From: Timema cristinae
Taxonomy: Eukaryota > Arthropoda > Insecta > Phasmatodea > Timematidae
Assembly (NCBI GenBank): GCA_039000515.1
Contig: JBCFYV010000012.1
Span: 6,592,826 to 6,656,825 of the forward strand
DNA: 64,000 nt
Direction: 5' to 3'
In this document: one piece after another, positions 13,904-27,221 of the stretch
Position numbering within the stretch: position 1 is the first letter of the stretch
Layout: each line of letters opens with the position of its first letter
The notes under the pieces: generated by a model
Told to the model about the DNA's origin: nothing
What the model saw: the letters and a program-made list of their open reading frames with translations, nothing else
The model's database searches: none
Program-made: the position numbers and the translations under genes

Positions 13904-13974
13904 ATATATGTATATTTATATATATATACTGATATGGAGGAAAGGATTTTGAATCTCAATCAGTGGTAATGGAA
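13791..13974. mobile_element. Inverted-repeat hairpin element in the FGF intron
   Basis: Arms of about 45 bp (13791-13835 and 13930-13974) are inverted copies with only a few mismatches: TTCCATTACCACTGA, GATTCAAAATCC and CCTCC-x3-ATCAGTATATATA. Between them lies a (TA)n microsatellite (about 13866-13926). Within the left half, 13824-13859 is a perfect 36-bp palindrome centred on TATATATA. It looks like a small MITE or fold-back insertion whose centre has expanded. The transcribed RNA of this intron could fold into a long hairpin. Confidence 0.7.
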
Positions 13975-14056
13975 GAAAATATTGCGTAAATAATAAGCAA
14001 GAATGACAGCAGCGTACATCCTTTGTAATAAAGCCAGTATCTTCATTGTTCTAGAG

Positions 14057-14429
14057 AAAGGACCACGGGAAACGATGCCAGTTCTCCGAGGACATGGACG
14101 AGAAGGGTTACAGCCGCTATCGCTCGGTGGCCGACAGCTCTTACTACGTCGGTTTTCACAGCAACGGCAGGCCTTTGGGGAGAAACAAGGCCCGGCAGAA
14201 GAACTCACGCTGCATCAACTTCCTCAAGTACGACACAGAGTTCAGCATCAAGGACCACAACAGCAAGATTGCGGGAGCCAACCACCACTCTCCCAAGGTG
14301 CACGAGAACCTCCAGCAAGCCAAGAAGAAGCACCAGCAGAACAACAGCCGTAACAAACAGCAAACGAGGCGGACTCCAGTCAGGATAAGACACAAGAACC
14401 ACCACAGGAATAGTAGGAGACTCTCGTGA
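14057..14429 (+). CDS. fgf8-like: FGF8/17/18-like growth factor, terminal exon
   Basis: Secreted FGF ligand, second half of the beta-trefoil plus C-terminus. With the phase-2 donor at 13303 the acceptor is AG at 14055-14056, giving the junction KLVD-R-KDHGKRCQF. Core motifs in order are GKRCQFSE (matches GKDCVFTE of FGF8), a GYSRYRSV strand, SSYYVGFHSNGRPLG (FGF signature W/Y-Y-x-G/A-F-x-x-x-GRP) and CINFLKYD. After about 60 core residues comes a ~64-residue tail rich in K, R, H, N and Q, as in arthropod FGF8-type ligands with long basic tails; such tails could hold heparan sulfate or act as nuclear signals (inference). It stops at TGA 14427-14429. GC content is clearly above the surroundings. 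The signal peptide and first exons were not found and must lie upstream. Confidence 0.9.
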
Positions 14430-14551
14430 CTCCATTTCGCGTTAGTCGACGGTTGATGCGACTGCCTGGAGGAAGCTAGCGCACACCCTTCCCCCGAAAA
14501 CCCGTTTTAGTAGCGAGCTTTCTGTTTAAAGCTTATCTCTAAGATTAATCA

Positions 14552-14557
14552 AATAAA
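14552..14557 (+). promoter_or_regulatory. Polyadenylation signal for the FGF-like gene
   Basis: AATAAA lies about 120 bp past the FGF stop codon, at the right distance for a short 3' UTR. The GC-richer block 14430-14900 may be a longer UTR; further AATAAA copies occur near 15.6 kb. Confidence 0.45.
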
Positions 14558-14559
14558 GT

Positions 14560-17500
14560 GCACTGTTGCTCTATTCTTGGTAGACTGAGGAACGACAATC
14601 GTTGGTGCCACCACAGACCACAACGCAGATGTACCACAAGCAATAGGCTGAGACCCCTGCCGGTCTACTACGAGGAAACGATTCCATGGCTTTATTGTGC
14701 TTTCCCGCTTTTGAGCTCTGGATGGCGCCCGAGGCTCCACCCACTTGTTAAAGCGATTCCATCAAGGGATGTGTTCTTGGATTGGTAAGTCTTGGGACAA
14801 GCGGTGTTCACTTATCGTCGTTGCTTAGTCCTGCCCAACAAGACATTTGGGAGCTACCCTCGGTAAATAACACGCTGCTTGTCTGGAAAGCAGCGACTTG
14901 ACTTCGTGTGAATTGCAAAAATTAATATAAAGTGTTTAAAAGGTGGAGACAAATAAACAAAGAACTAATGCGCTATCTTAAAACAAATATGCTATTTACA
15001 GAAAACTATTTGTAAATTTAATTTCTTGTGTCGACTTAAGTAGTGTAAACTGTAAAATGTTCCCCACAGGCCCATTTTAGCAACATATAAATAGATCTTA
15101 AAATTACAATTATTTCCCATTGAAGTTTCTATAACCAAGTGAATAGTTTTGGATAAGTATCCACTAACAAATGTTATTTATTTTAATTTTTATTTATTAT
15201 TACATTTTATACCATTTTAAAATCATATACTTTGCAAGTGAATTCAAAGCTATTTATTTCAGCAGTTTTTAAGAGTGTCATCTATATCTATCCAACCAAT
15301 ATTAATTTGAACAATACACACATTGAGGCCATTTGTCTATTGTAGGCCTAATGGTAGGCTATATAAGTGTATTTTTGTAAAGAGAATCAAATTAATATCT
15401 CCAATACTTCTGGCTAAACATTCCAAGTGTGTGTATATTATTTGTTTAGGGGCTTGTTCCTTATTCATTAGAATATTATGTGGTAGGCTTTAATACATGA
15501 CTATCTTAATCATTGACGCATTTGTTTAGTATCAGCCTGTATGTGAAATCAAGGCAATGATTACTTGTACCCAATCAATAAAAATATAGAGCTTTTAAAA
15601 TAAAGCTTATTCATTAAAAAATAGATTAACGTAATCCCTTTTCGTAAAATATTGGATGCTGGCATACTGTTAGTTATAGAATTCGTGTGGAGAAAAATCT
15701 ATTATAAATTTGTAATCCATTATGTAGAAGTAACTGTTTATCTAGAATTAGAATTTTTTTTTAACTTCAGAAAGCTAATATTTTATTTTCCCCAGTGCTT
15801 ATGTAAGAGTGAGAAGAATGATCGCATAAACTCTCTGTACTAATCCAAAATCCACATTATCAGAAATCGATGTAACATAACTTTGATTATGTTAATATGT
15901 TATGTGTCTGTCTCTGCCTTTATATGGAGATAACATTTTAAAGATAAAATCATAAATATTAAAACTAGAACTTAACTGACTATAGAACTGAAATTAAGTT
16001 GTACTAAAATGCAGATTATAGTGGCGCATTCAGCGGAAAGAGATTCGGTGGGACAGCCTGAGCGTTCATTCCCCTCCCCGCTACCCCCACCCATCTAATA
16101 AGTTTAATAAAACTCTCAAAACATTCAAAGTATATCTATAATATTGAGCACTGAATATGTGTCAAACATATAGACTAAATTTTGCATACGACTTAATATT
16201 CAAAAAGCTTTCCGCAAACCAATGAAAAGTGCCTCCTCAATTCCTCATTCGGGAGAGAGTACAGGAATAATGGCTTGGCAAAAAATGTTACTCAAACATT
16301 TTATAAAGTGTAGTCCAATTGTTATAGGAAGGACAGTTTAAAAAAATACAAACTATTTGTGGTCAAAATTGATAACGTTTTACATTATTATTAGTGTTAT
16401 TTTATAGATATTAATATTATATTCCATTAGTGACTTTCTCAGATCACATTACTTGACGTATGCATACATAAAATAGATCTAATAACCTTTCAATCTTGTG
16501 AAAATTGGACTGTAAATCTCTGGGTGGGCCACTGTTAGAGTATGAGTGTAGAATACAAGCAATAAATAAATAACAAGGCATGCATGTGAGGTCGGTATTG
16601 CTTCTCGCACCATTTACCGAGCAAACGACCGCTGCGCTTTTGTTCGAAGTATATTCACTGTTGCTAAACATTATATCTCCCAATGGATCGTCACACATTT
16701 TCTTGCAAAGGTTCATTGCATTTTGACCCTCTTGAACGCGGGTGGTTGTCTCGCTTAAAGTACATAGTTAGGTGTCCTTCTTTTATGAAGACATTTTATT
16801 CCGCGGCAAAAAGTTGACCAACTTTTTCAAGATCTCACACCGTGACAGCCTTTCTCACAAACAGTAGCAGTCATAATCTGAACTTAACATCTATTTCAGT
16901 CAATTTTGGGGTCGATTCTAGAGGATTTTCTTTCCAGGTCATGAAGGGAATCGTGTTTCATGGCCTAATGCCTCGCAGCCCTCCGCGGACAAAAGACAGC
17001 TGCGTGCCAAGTCGAGCAGGTAATGTCTGCATTGGGGTGGGCCCCTCCACCCTATTGTCTATCCTCGCACAAAGGTTGGTCTTCTGATAACTCTCGCAGC
17101 TTTTGGGGGGGTAGGGGGGGCTGGGAACTACGGGGATCTTAAGTGGACGCACATATATATTTATTCCCTAAAAACTCTCTCTTCCCCCCTATTTACTTCA
17201 GTTCCACTCGGTAGCTAAACAAGTTCCTCTGGGTCTTGTTAGTCAGTGTCGGACCGTGTCTTGTCCAGGAGACTTACAATTACTGTGGTGAGGGGGGGGG
17301 GGGGGGGAGAAAGGGATGAAGATGGTCTTTTTCTCACCGACAATCATCAAGAAAGAAAGAAAAAAAATCCTTTTCTTTGCTTATCGGCATTGCTTGCTCA
17401 GGCCATTTTGGTTCTAAGGAGTGTGGAAAAGGGAATGGGCGGTATAGGGCTAGGAGGGGGGACTATTTTTTATTATGATGCTAGTTTTCTTTCTCTTTCA

Positions 17501-19360
17501 TTTTCTTTTACCCTCCTATTCCCACCTTTCTTGAACTTTTAAACATTTCTATATTTGCTATCTACTTTCTCTCTCACCTGTGAAGGGTTCCTTCATCCCC
17601 CACTCCCCTTCTCAACCATCATCCCCTCCTTCCCCTCTCCACACACACTATTCAGTGGGTCGGTAACTGCGCGTTCCTTCTGACCGACCCAACCCAGTTG
17701 TCAGCAGTAAATCTAGAGATGTCCACCGCGCATCTCCAGGAAATCAGTTCCCATGAAGGAGGCCTTGACTAGACTTAGAGGGGGGGGCGCGGCGCGGTCC
17801 TTCTACCACACATTCCTCACTAAACAAGTTTGTTCCTAGTGTGCTTTTCCTAGGTTGTTTTTTTTTAGTTCTGAGAAAGGCCTCACACCAAGTCAAACCC
17901 TGAATAATATTTTTACCACAAGGGTGGTTTGACAGCACTCATAGATATCACCTTTTAACTCTGAGGGGATATTTTCTTTTCTTTTTCTCAGGAATCTTAG
18001 TTGTTTCTTAACATTTAAAAATATTTTATTTTAAATTATAATTTAAAAGAGAAAATAATTAATTTTATAAGAGGAGTAAAATTTGTAGACATAAAAATAA
18101 AAAATGTAATTTTTTACTCCACCATCACCATAGCAAAAAAAAAAAAAAATTTTCTTCACTCTACCATAACACAGTAATGCTCACATGTAGTGACAGACAA
18201 AATTCAATATAATATCGTGTTTAAAATATTAAGACATGGATGACAAAAAATTTTGAATCCCATTATTAAAGTCTTGTCACTTTTATTATATTAACTTTGA
18301 CCAGTTAGTTTCTTGTTGTCGTTTGTAACGATACATTTAACCGATATAAACGAGACAATCTGACAAGGAAAATGTATTACTGACATACCATGACGTAAGA
18401 AAGAGTAAGCTATAACTTTATATTTATAGCTCTCGAAAAATTGTGAGTTTACATAGGTTTATTGTATTTAATATAATAATTAATAATAATAGTTTATTTA
18501 TTATAATTATATAATAACTATATAATTAAAATAGCTAAAAGTTATTCAATTAAAGATATAGTGCTAGAATATAAAGAGTGCAGGGTAAATATGGAGAAAG
18601 TCCCATTTTAAATCAAATAGTGCTAGTGATGTCATCTCTTAAACACTTATGCGACCTTTAAAATTTTCAGCGTGAATTAAAGAGCGCTTTAATCTTTTTT
18701 GTTTGTAATGATTAGTATTCCATCCTATAAAAACACTATAACTGCTTTTAAAGTTTTCATATGAGTGCAGTTAATATTGTATTGCCAAATTGCCAAGTCA
18801 ATGAACAGCTAATCATAAGCTAATGCAATCTATGCTGAACTAAACGTTAATAATCACACGGAATTGTAATTTGTCATTAGAACAGAACCACAATAACAAA
18901 TATAGTAACCCAAAATTCTAACATTTTCCATTTCAATACAGTTTAGTATACTACGATGATTTTGTTTATTTATAATTCTATGTAGGCTATTTGACATAAT
19001 TTTCTCTAGAAATTTTTTCTCAAAACTAATATTTATATAATACGAGTCCAGGAATTTACTTTAATTGTAACTGTGTTTTTTTTCCATTATCTTGCGAATA
19101 AATATTTTCCAAAATATCAGCAAAAACCTATTCAATTCGCAATATGATTGACACTTTATTAATAAACCATCTCACTGTCGTTTAATCAAGATTTCACATA
19201 TAAATAGCATATAAGTGCAGTTTTCTGCATTCATCATTTTGTTGATGCAATATTGCATTCAGTGGAATTGTTTTTTTTATATTTGGTTGTATTCTTATAG
19301 CATGGTAAAATAATTTCACTGATATCCCTTCCACTATTTCCTAGAGGGGACACCAAGTTT
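14560..19360. other. 3' UTR/intergenic stretch, no gene recognised
   Basis: AT-rich with G15 (near 17289) and A runs. Several short open frames around 16.4-17.9 kb have no recognisable domain and sit in low-complexity sequence. I see no further exons. Confidence 0.55.
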
Positions 19361-19716
19361 CAAGGTGACCCCAGTCATGGAAAAAAAACGGAACAGTCAG
19401 GGAATTTAAAACTTACAAGAAAATCAGTTAATGTTGTAGTCCATCAGGTAAAAGGAATATATTTGAGTGTCTAGGGAAGAGATAGTTAGATAATATATGG
19501 TCACAGTTGCATCTATTTATACATTGTTTCTTTAAAATATATGTAATTTTATTTTTTAGTGCATTTCATAAATAATTATTTATAGAATAAATTATTATTT
19601 TGATTTTTTTTAAACGTCTTAATAAATCTCGATGTGGGTTCTAGTCGGGGAAGTTTGTATTCTTGGATCAGGTAAAAGCCAGGGAATTATATTTCTGTAA
19701 TTTTGTGGTCACCCTG
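19361..19716. mobile_element. Short non-autonomous DNA element with GTCAGGGAATT motifs
   Basis: The left end starts CAAGGTGACCCCAGTCATGG and the right end in reverse complement starts CAGGGTGACCACAAAATTAC, so the outer 9-10 bp are inverted copies. The interior holds GTCAGGGAATT and, inverted, AATTCCCTGGC, a pattern I associate with widespread non-autonomous DNA repeats of invertebrates. No target duplication is clear and no protein is encoded. Confidence 0.4.
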
Positions 19717-21592
19717 TTACCGCACTGCGATGCAACGCCTTGTTTGAGGTGCGTTAGGTACCGACCTAAGATAAGCGTTATCCGTGGATTGAGAGGAGAG
19801 AGAGAGAGGTAGGAGGGTAGACAGATTCTTAAGTGCCTTGGTAAGGTCTTAGATTGATAGTCATTAACTTTTTGTAGAATAATGTAATATGCAATATTCG
19901 CTTCCCTTCAACAAAGTACTATTTTCTTTTCTTTAAAGATCATCAACAAATATGACGTCGGTAAAATTAAGTTTGTTTGGCACATTTAATGCGCACAGCT
20001 AAAGAAACTTTAATCAAGATCCATGCAGTCTTCTGTTTAGCTATTTATATTGTTTTTTATAAACAAACATTTTTTATTTGTTATTGGTTTAGAACTAAGA
20101 AGTAAAATATTTTGTTGGTGAATTTATATTTCCTTAATTTTATTGAATTAATCAACTGGTTCTTAATTAGAAAATAATATACTTCATATTGTATAAGTAT
20201 TACTCAACCCTATTTAATTGTGTTAGTTTTACTTTTAGGAGATTTTTGAAGGATTTACTCTGTCTACCCTTCCATTTTACGACTGTGTGATAGTGTTGCA
20301 TTTGTATTTGTATGGTCACAGTAAATTCAAACTGTCAAAAATGAGATATTCTCACTTTATTACGCCAACTACTTAAGTTCAGCCATATAGATATAGACTC
20401 GCTTTGCTCTTTAGGGGCTACGTCCCAAACCCCCGTGAGTTTTCTTTTCAAGTGGATGTAGACTAATGTAATTCTAGAGCCGTTTTTTGAGACGTCTTAC
20501 CGTTTAGCAACAAGAGACTTCCAAACAAAGGTCCGCACCGACTTTAAAGTTGCTCCACCACTTTTAATTTTTTTTCGGAGTTAAAAATTAAAATGTTTAA
20601 CTTTTTGGAATTTTCCCGTCAGTTACAGGCTAGAAGCTTTAAATTTGGCAAATTTCAAGTTAGTAGCTCATCTGAAAGTTGGTAAACATTAATGTCAGTG
20701 AGTGAGTCAGCCATGTGGCTTTATAGTAGTATCATATAATTAAATAAACAGTTTCTTATTTAAGTCTTCCTAAAAGTAGCTTTCTCTTTTAATTCTCCAT
20801 TAACTCTCAAACTCTCAATGAAAATGAGCTGTCTGTGTTCGCATGGTAGCCTCCTATGCATAGTGTAAATTAGTATGTACTAGTGAAGTTGGATCAAAAT
20901 CAATGTTTCATTAAGTCTCGTACCATGTTTTGTATTAGGTGCCTTGATGTAATTAGTGTGTTAAGAACTGACCTAGCCATTTGCTATTTAATGTGTAGCT
21001 AGTTTCAAAGTGGACTTTATTACTATCGGGAAATTGTAAACAGGTGTCACAAAGTAACAAAACAAGTCCATGACATTTTACGATTATAGATTACCGTATA
21101 TCTTTTTATTGTACAAAAGAATTACAAATTTTTTTAAACCTTGCAATTATTTTTCAAAACAGAACAATCCGTGAAAAATATAATTAATAATAAAATATCT
21201 AAGATTAACTAGATTATTTGAGTTAATCTAACCGATATAATTCTTAATATATTTTTTAATATCTTGATTGAACAATTAAATGACACGAAGCCATGAAAAT
21301 AGAAAATATACTCCTCAGGATCAATTTTTGAGTTGGAAGATTTTATTGATAACGTTTAAATAATCTATTTTACCTAGAATAAAGTGTAAATATTCAATTT
21401 TCATATAATGTTTGTTTAGCCGTTTTGCTGGATGTAACATAATACTGTATTTTGAATATACACTTTTTTAGTGCTAAAATATATATTTGCATGCAAACAT
21501 TTTGTATTATTTTACGTCCGTTTCGCTATAGTAAAACTCGTATTTTAACTTTGTCATTTTTTAAATTAATATGTAAATGTTTAACAAGTCCG
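19717..21592. other. Intergenic, no gene recognised
   Basis: AT-rich sequence. The block around 20390-20720 (CTCGCTTTGCTCTTTAGGGG onward) looks repeat-derived but cannot be assigned. Confidence 0.5.
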
Positions 21593-21840
21593 CCCCTGTG
21601 GTACAGGGGTCAGAGTTTCTGACTACAGACGCAGATGTCCCGGGTTCCATCCCCGGCTCTTCAATCTTGTTTATATTTTGCATAAAAAACTAAACCCAGA
21701 TCACAAACAAGGTATACATCAGACCTCCAGCCTCCAGGTTAAAATGGCTGCACTCCGTGAAGAGCTCAAGTCCTTCAGAATGTGTATAGCTAGGTGCCAT
21801 CAAGGGGTATTATGAAAAGCTAATTTTAAAAAAAAAAAGT
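21593..21840 (+). mobile_element. tRNA-derived SINE, second family (poly-A tail)
   Basis: The head resembles a tRNA: a D-arm region GTGGTACAGGGGTCAGAG (A box) and a T-arm region CCGGGTTCCATCCCCGG (B box). The body differs from the AAT-tailed family and ends in an A11 run near 21829. The acceptor ends do not pair well, so I call a SINE head, not a working tRNA gene. Confidence 0.65.
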
Positions 21841-23595
21841 TTCACTACGGGTAGAACACAAATATCCATCTCGAGTCAATCCGTTTGCTTCCACAAAGCT
21901 AGGTTCAGGTAACGACCCAAACCACTCTTCATATACATAAGGAGCTTACGCAGACTACCCATTACGATTGCAATGGTAATTTTATGACGAACATGTTAAA
22001 AGTGAGTTGTTTAACAACTGCACATTTGTAAGTGCTTTTATCACTGATCATTGAAACTAGTGAGCCCTAATGTTTCTGGACTCAACCTGGCTCAAGAAGT
22101 GCAGCGAAACTTCCGTAAGGCTTAGGATCTGTTGTAGCCTTGCTTGTGAGCAAGCTAGAGAGGCTTTTTGGAGGTGGGTGGGAGTGAGCTTACTCAGACG
22201 TGCTTATCTTGATTGTACCTACAACCCTTCGTCGTAAGTTATTTTGAGGGTGACACGTAACATCTTCATTGGATATTCAGTAAGATCCAAGCCACCCAGA
22301 CAAAATATTCCGGAGACATTAATTACGTTGTAATTGTTTAACCACGGGCTAGATTTCGAGAAGATAGCGCATGGACCAGTGTCAAGTATTCATGTATATT
22401 CATGTAGAAGCAGAGACAAAAACACTCTCTAGCGTTTGATGATCAAACTAACTTATGAAACGGATCATTTGGTTACCTACCCCTCATCCCCAATGTAAGT
22501 TAGGTTAGGGTGATTTTATTATAAACATAATAAATCTATAAAAAATTTCTTTCAAATAATAAGTCGCGCATCGATAACTTAATCTAAGAGGTCGGAATTA
22601 GGTATCATCTTAAAGGGAATATGCCCCGCATTTGCATGGTAGAGATATTGGAAAACAACAGTGATAAATAACTCGTGGAAAAATACTTCCAGCACTCTCG
22701 GTTGCGCTTCAACCTCAACCTCCCCGTCACCTCCATTCCAATATAATACGAACCTGATGCATTGTACAGTGTGACCTCCGGTGTGTTTCGCAGTTAGGGT
22801 TGTCACTATTTCCTTACTACAAAATTATTTGTGTTTTCCAGAAGGAATTTCAATTATTTCAGACAACTTAGAATAAATAATAGGTGAATCACATTTAATT
22901 TACTGTGTCATAAAAATGTATATTGTGAAGTTATGTAATTTGTGTTTCAGAACAGAATGATTTAAGCTTAATGTGGAAGTGTATGCAGTCTTTATGCAAC
23001 CCAATGTATTGGAGAGGGAGAGGCTGGTTGCATAAAAAATGTGTTCGAAAGAACTAATATTTAAAATTTGCACTTAGTGTCCAGAATTAACATTTTCTCA
23101 GAATTTATATTAGTTTTTTTTGCTAAAACCCGTATTGTCTCTGGTTTTTTTTAAATACACAAAAAATCCCCTGAGTGGCAAACCTGAAGGTAAAAGTAAA
23201 GCCATTTGCAAATTTATAGGGAAAAATAATTCCAATGTGTTCAATGTTTCTGGAAGTGTGTTTTTACATGTAATACACCAGTTGATGCGATTGCAACATA
23301 CTTCCCCTACCACCGAAATGATTGCATCAGTTCAAAGACCTTACCCTAGTAGTACAGTACTACTCGCGCGTGTGCTGTGCACTAATATTATTGTTTTCCC
23401 TTGAACGACCTTGGACAGTGAATCATTAAGTTTATGTCTCATTGTGCAAGGTAACATTACTTAACAGACCGAGGCGACAAGAAATTGACAGGCTGGTTGC
23501 GCATAACATCATCAACATGGCCTCACATAAACTGTGAAATCCATCAGACGAGTCACATTACCTTGGAAATAACTCTTAACTGATAATTATTATTA
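21841..23595. other. Intergenic, no gene recognised
   Basis: Contains a minus-strand open frame at 22579-22806 whose composition looks protein-like (GGHTVQCIRFVLYWNGGDGE near its start) but which matches no family I know and has no obvious partner exon. The rest is AT-rich and featureless. Confidence 0.45.
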
Positions 23596-23775
23596 CTGTG
23601 CACCGCGTCTTACTACCCATCCAGCTGTCCACATATTTACACTAATGGGGGGTGGGGGGGGGGAGGAAGGTAGATTGTAGAGGACACGTACTTACGTGTA
23701 AAGAAAGGGGTAAAATATGAATTAAAAACACTTAAGTAAACCCGACCGTGATTCAAACCCCTAACTTCACTAGCA
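23596..23775 (-). mobile_element. SINE, AAT-tailed family, minus strand
   Basis: It reads GCACCGCGTCTTACTACCC at its left end, the reverse complement of the family tail, and ends with a degenerate B box (CCGACCGTGATTCAAACCCC). A run of G lies in the middle. Confidence 0.75.
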
Positions 23776-24475
23776 AAAAGTTGAGCAAACAATTAAATAT
23801 TTGCTTGAAAAAAGTTAATGATCTTTGTAACAAATTTTTATTATAACTTAGATTTCAAGGTTAATAACTGACATCGAATAATCCTAAGACAATTTTGAAC
23901 TACAGACACTAAATTGAACCTCTCATTTAGAAAAACATTAATATATAACGAACAATTTCAACCATGATTCACTTTTCAACCACGCCAGGAACCAAACAGG
24001 GGAGCCTCAACTCATTTGACCAACATGCTAACGCCTGAACAAAGTTATTCATCAAAATTAAGGAGAAAACACTCAACTAAACTTTGAATGTGAATCCGTA
24101 TTTGAGGGGAGAAGCGTAACAAGCGTTGTCAATTTAAGGTTCCGAAACAGATGTGAAAAGTCCACTGTTTATTTGGTCAAGGTTTCACGCAAGGAAACAT
24201 CCTTGTGTTGAGAGAAAAACGGAGGGGTTGGGTGGGGTGGGGGCACCTTTATTTACCCTAAACCTTGCCTTGTCTGAACAAACCTGACTCTTGGATGTTG
24301 CGGAGGTATCTTTATTCAGCCACACAACACGACTAAAACTCCATAAACAAACACTAAACTTTTCATTTGTGCAAACTTCCCATCATCAGGAGACGTAATT
24401 AGCAAACCTATACAACTGGGAAGGTTGCAGATAGGTAGGAAGGAATGCTATTTTATACCTTCATTTTTCCCTATG

Positions 24476-24725
24476 CACTGCGTCCTAATACCCGTTTTGG
24501 CTAGCCATCTATTTACATTAATAGGGTAAGGATAAAAACTATTGTACACCGTATGAAACCGCATAATCGTGGAGGGAGACGGTAAACCATTGGTAATGGA
24601 TCCACCTTAATCTCGTCTTACCTAGTGCCAGTGAAGGCGTAAACACGAGGCTAACCCTGACGGGTAGCAGTCGCGTGCCAAGCACGAGAACAAGTGAATC
24701 TTGGTTAAGTTGATGTTTCAATAAA
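24476..24725 (-). mobile_element. SINE, AAT-tailed family, minus strand
   Basis: It begins with GCACTGCGTCCTAATACCCG (inverted family tail), followed by the inverted body. The head is strongly diverged. Confidence 0.6.
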
Positions 24726-25100
24726 CCATGCCTAGGGCACTAACATAACGTTGACTGAAGCCGGTGCCCTTAGAGCCCATCTTACAGAGAAATTATATAT
24801 AAGATTACGCTTGAGCTTGGAATTATATCGAGGCCTGAATTTTCTACATTCTTCACTTGACAACAGCGAGATTGGGATAAGTTTTTATAATTTTTTTATT
24901 TTAAAAAACACAATTTTTCAATCTTGAATTAAAAAAATTATTGCCAAACCGATTCACTAATCTCATCTCCGCTATCTTTTCAAGTAAAATATATAAAACT
25001 GACACGATGCAATGTCAGGTTAAAGCTGTAATACCTACCTAGGTTATAAGTTACTCGTGGGATAAGATGGGCTCTTGATAGAAATTTGGAATAGCTAAGA

Positions 25101-25360
25101 GTAACACGCTTCGGCGGCTGCATGCTCTAAACACGCTATTCTCATGTTAGACTAGACTGCTGAAGAACGGGAGATATGGGTTAGATTCCAGTCCGGTGCA
25201 CTGAGGGTTGTTTTCCACTTTTCTTAAACGCAAATGTGGGTGCACTTCATCTCAATTAACCTTCCTAATTCCTAAACCATTAGTGTAATTAGTACAAGAC
25301 GTATAACCCTAGCAGGTACCTAGTAAGACGCGGTGCTAATTAATAAAATAAGTAAAAAGC
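25101..25360 (+). mobile_element. SINE, AAT-tailed family, plus strand
   Basis: Head GGCGGCTGCATGCTCTAAAC, a B-box region near GGGTTAGATTCCAGTCCGGT, body motif ACGCAAATGTGGGTGCACTT, and tail TAGTAAGACGCGGTGCTAAT. All the blocks of the 42420 copy appear in order. Confidence 0.8.
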
Positions 25361-27221
25361 TAACACTTCAAAATACCTAGTAGTACAAAATGACTTTGAC
25401 AAACGTATATAATGTTAAATAATGCTTAGCTGGAGCGAAAAATAAGAGCATTCGATCATTGTTTATCATCTACCAATGAGGTGGGATTAACTTTATTTTT
25501 TTATGAGAGATATCTTACTGTGGCTATCTTGAAGTAAAGTTGTAATCTTGCCCCAATTCTCTTGGCGATAACAAGGCGCCACGTTAGATAACCCGACAGT
25601 TATACTCCATCGGTCGTCGCTGAACAAAATAACACCTCAAGTGTATCAAGCAGAGGTAAACCATAAACGTTTATTTAAGTTCCTTCATTAGGTAAAGACA
25701 ATTTAGTAGGTTTAGTTTAGATAATGCTGTTATTATCTTAAGGGCACCGTTTTCTTGAAGCAGATTATTCTCACGTTGCGTTATTGATTATGTGAATGTC
25801 AGTTCCAAACATTAAAATTACTAAAATAAAAATCTTCAACTCTGTTTAAAAAATATACTGTAACCGTTTTAATCACTTGATTTGGTTTGAAGAAAGCTTT
25901 ACGGTATCTCTTTTTAAAACATTTCCGTTGATATTAGCATTGCGACATTTCACGTTAAACGTCGTCGAAAAGCAGCCAATTGTACCCATTGATTAAATAA
26001 AATTAAGCTATGAAAGTTGTTGGTAGTATAATGACATACAGAACTTCAATTTCCATTTAAGTGTGAGACATAATTTGAAATAACAAACCACTTAGTAAAT
26101 AAGACGGAATTTCAGAACTTATACAACGCGTCTTAGCATTCCGTAAGGTGGTCCCTTTAACATGGCTTAGAACGGCAGAGGTACATACATTTTGTATAAT
26201 ACATAGGATTCATATTGAAAGAACAATTATGAAAGGACAATATTTTGTTTCGTCAATATTAGTAACATTTTACTATATTAAAGTTATATTTAAACGTATT
26301 ATCATTATCAAAAGAGACTTCTCCAAATCACATGCTTTGACATAAGGATGAATGAAAGTAGTCTAAGAATGTTTTTTAGCTTTCAACTGTTGATATTTCT
26401 AGCAGAAGCCATCTTACTATACCTTTTTTGCACCTTGAAAAAACTTTTAAATATTCTTAGACAAAATATAGCCGATTAGCCAACATCGACAAAAGTTTAC
26501 TGTATTTATAATCTTTCTAAGTGGACGCCATCTATCTGCGGTGATTTGTGGTGAAGTTATAATTTAGTTCCTCTTAAATTAATTTAAAGGATTTTTTTTT
26601 CATATTTGGGGTTGTTGCTATGAATTCTCTAAGACTCCGTTTAAGAATGATGACCAAAATAAATTACTAATCATAATTTTGAGGAGATTTCAACTCCCTT
26701 AGAACCAACTCTGGGTACATAGATACAATCACGGAGGAATGTCTCGTTTTAGCTTAGTACGCCAATCCATTTATCGAAAGTGCAGTTTTCTAAACGAACG
26801 TAAGATTTTACAGTGGCTAAAACTCTTCATAGTCCCGTACATGGAGGTTTTTAACTTTCATTTGTGGCATAAATGGTGGCATTAATTCCAAATAACAATT
26901 ATTTATTATTGTTAAATAAAATCACAATATAATAAAGATATTTGGGTTTTCTGGTAATAGTTATCACTTCCTTTACAGACATTTTTGTTTTGTTTGTCAA
27001 GTTTCAATAAGGCCTATGTATTTTTATTTAAAGACGGCTCATTTATACGAGTTTCCTTTTGAGCCCAAAGGAAGCAGTAAAATATCATATGCTCCCATTA
27101 AACTTGAGGGCTAGCGAGAAGTGTAGGGTTCATTAATTATACATCTCTTCTAATACAACTATACGGTTTGGTTTTTGGTTTAACTAATTCAGTTTTAACT
27201 ACCATAAGGCTATAAAGATTT
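25361..27221. other. Intergenic, no gene recognised
   Basis: AT-rich sequence with no long open frame and no repeat family I can assign. Confidence 0.5.

Noticed and set aside
14003..14353. Overlapping + frame of 116 codons, and minus frames, over the FGF exon
   Set aside because: Other-frame readings of the real FGF exon; only the frame from 14057 to 14429 has FGF motifs and joins in phase.
21595..21665. Possible functional tRNA gene
   Set aside because: Boxes A and B are present but the arms pair poorly and a SINE body with an A-tail follows.
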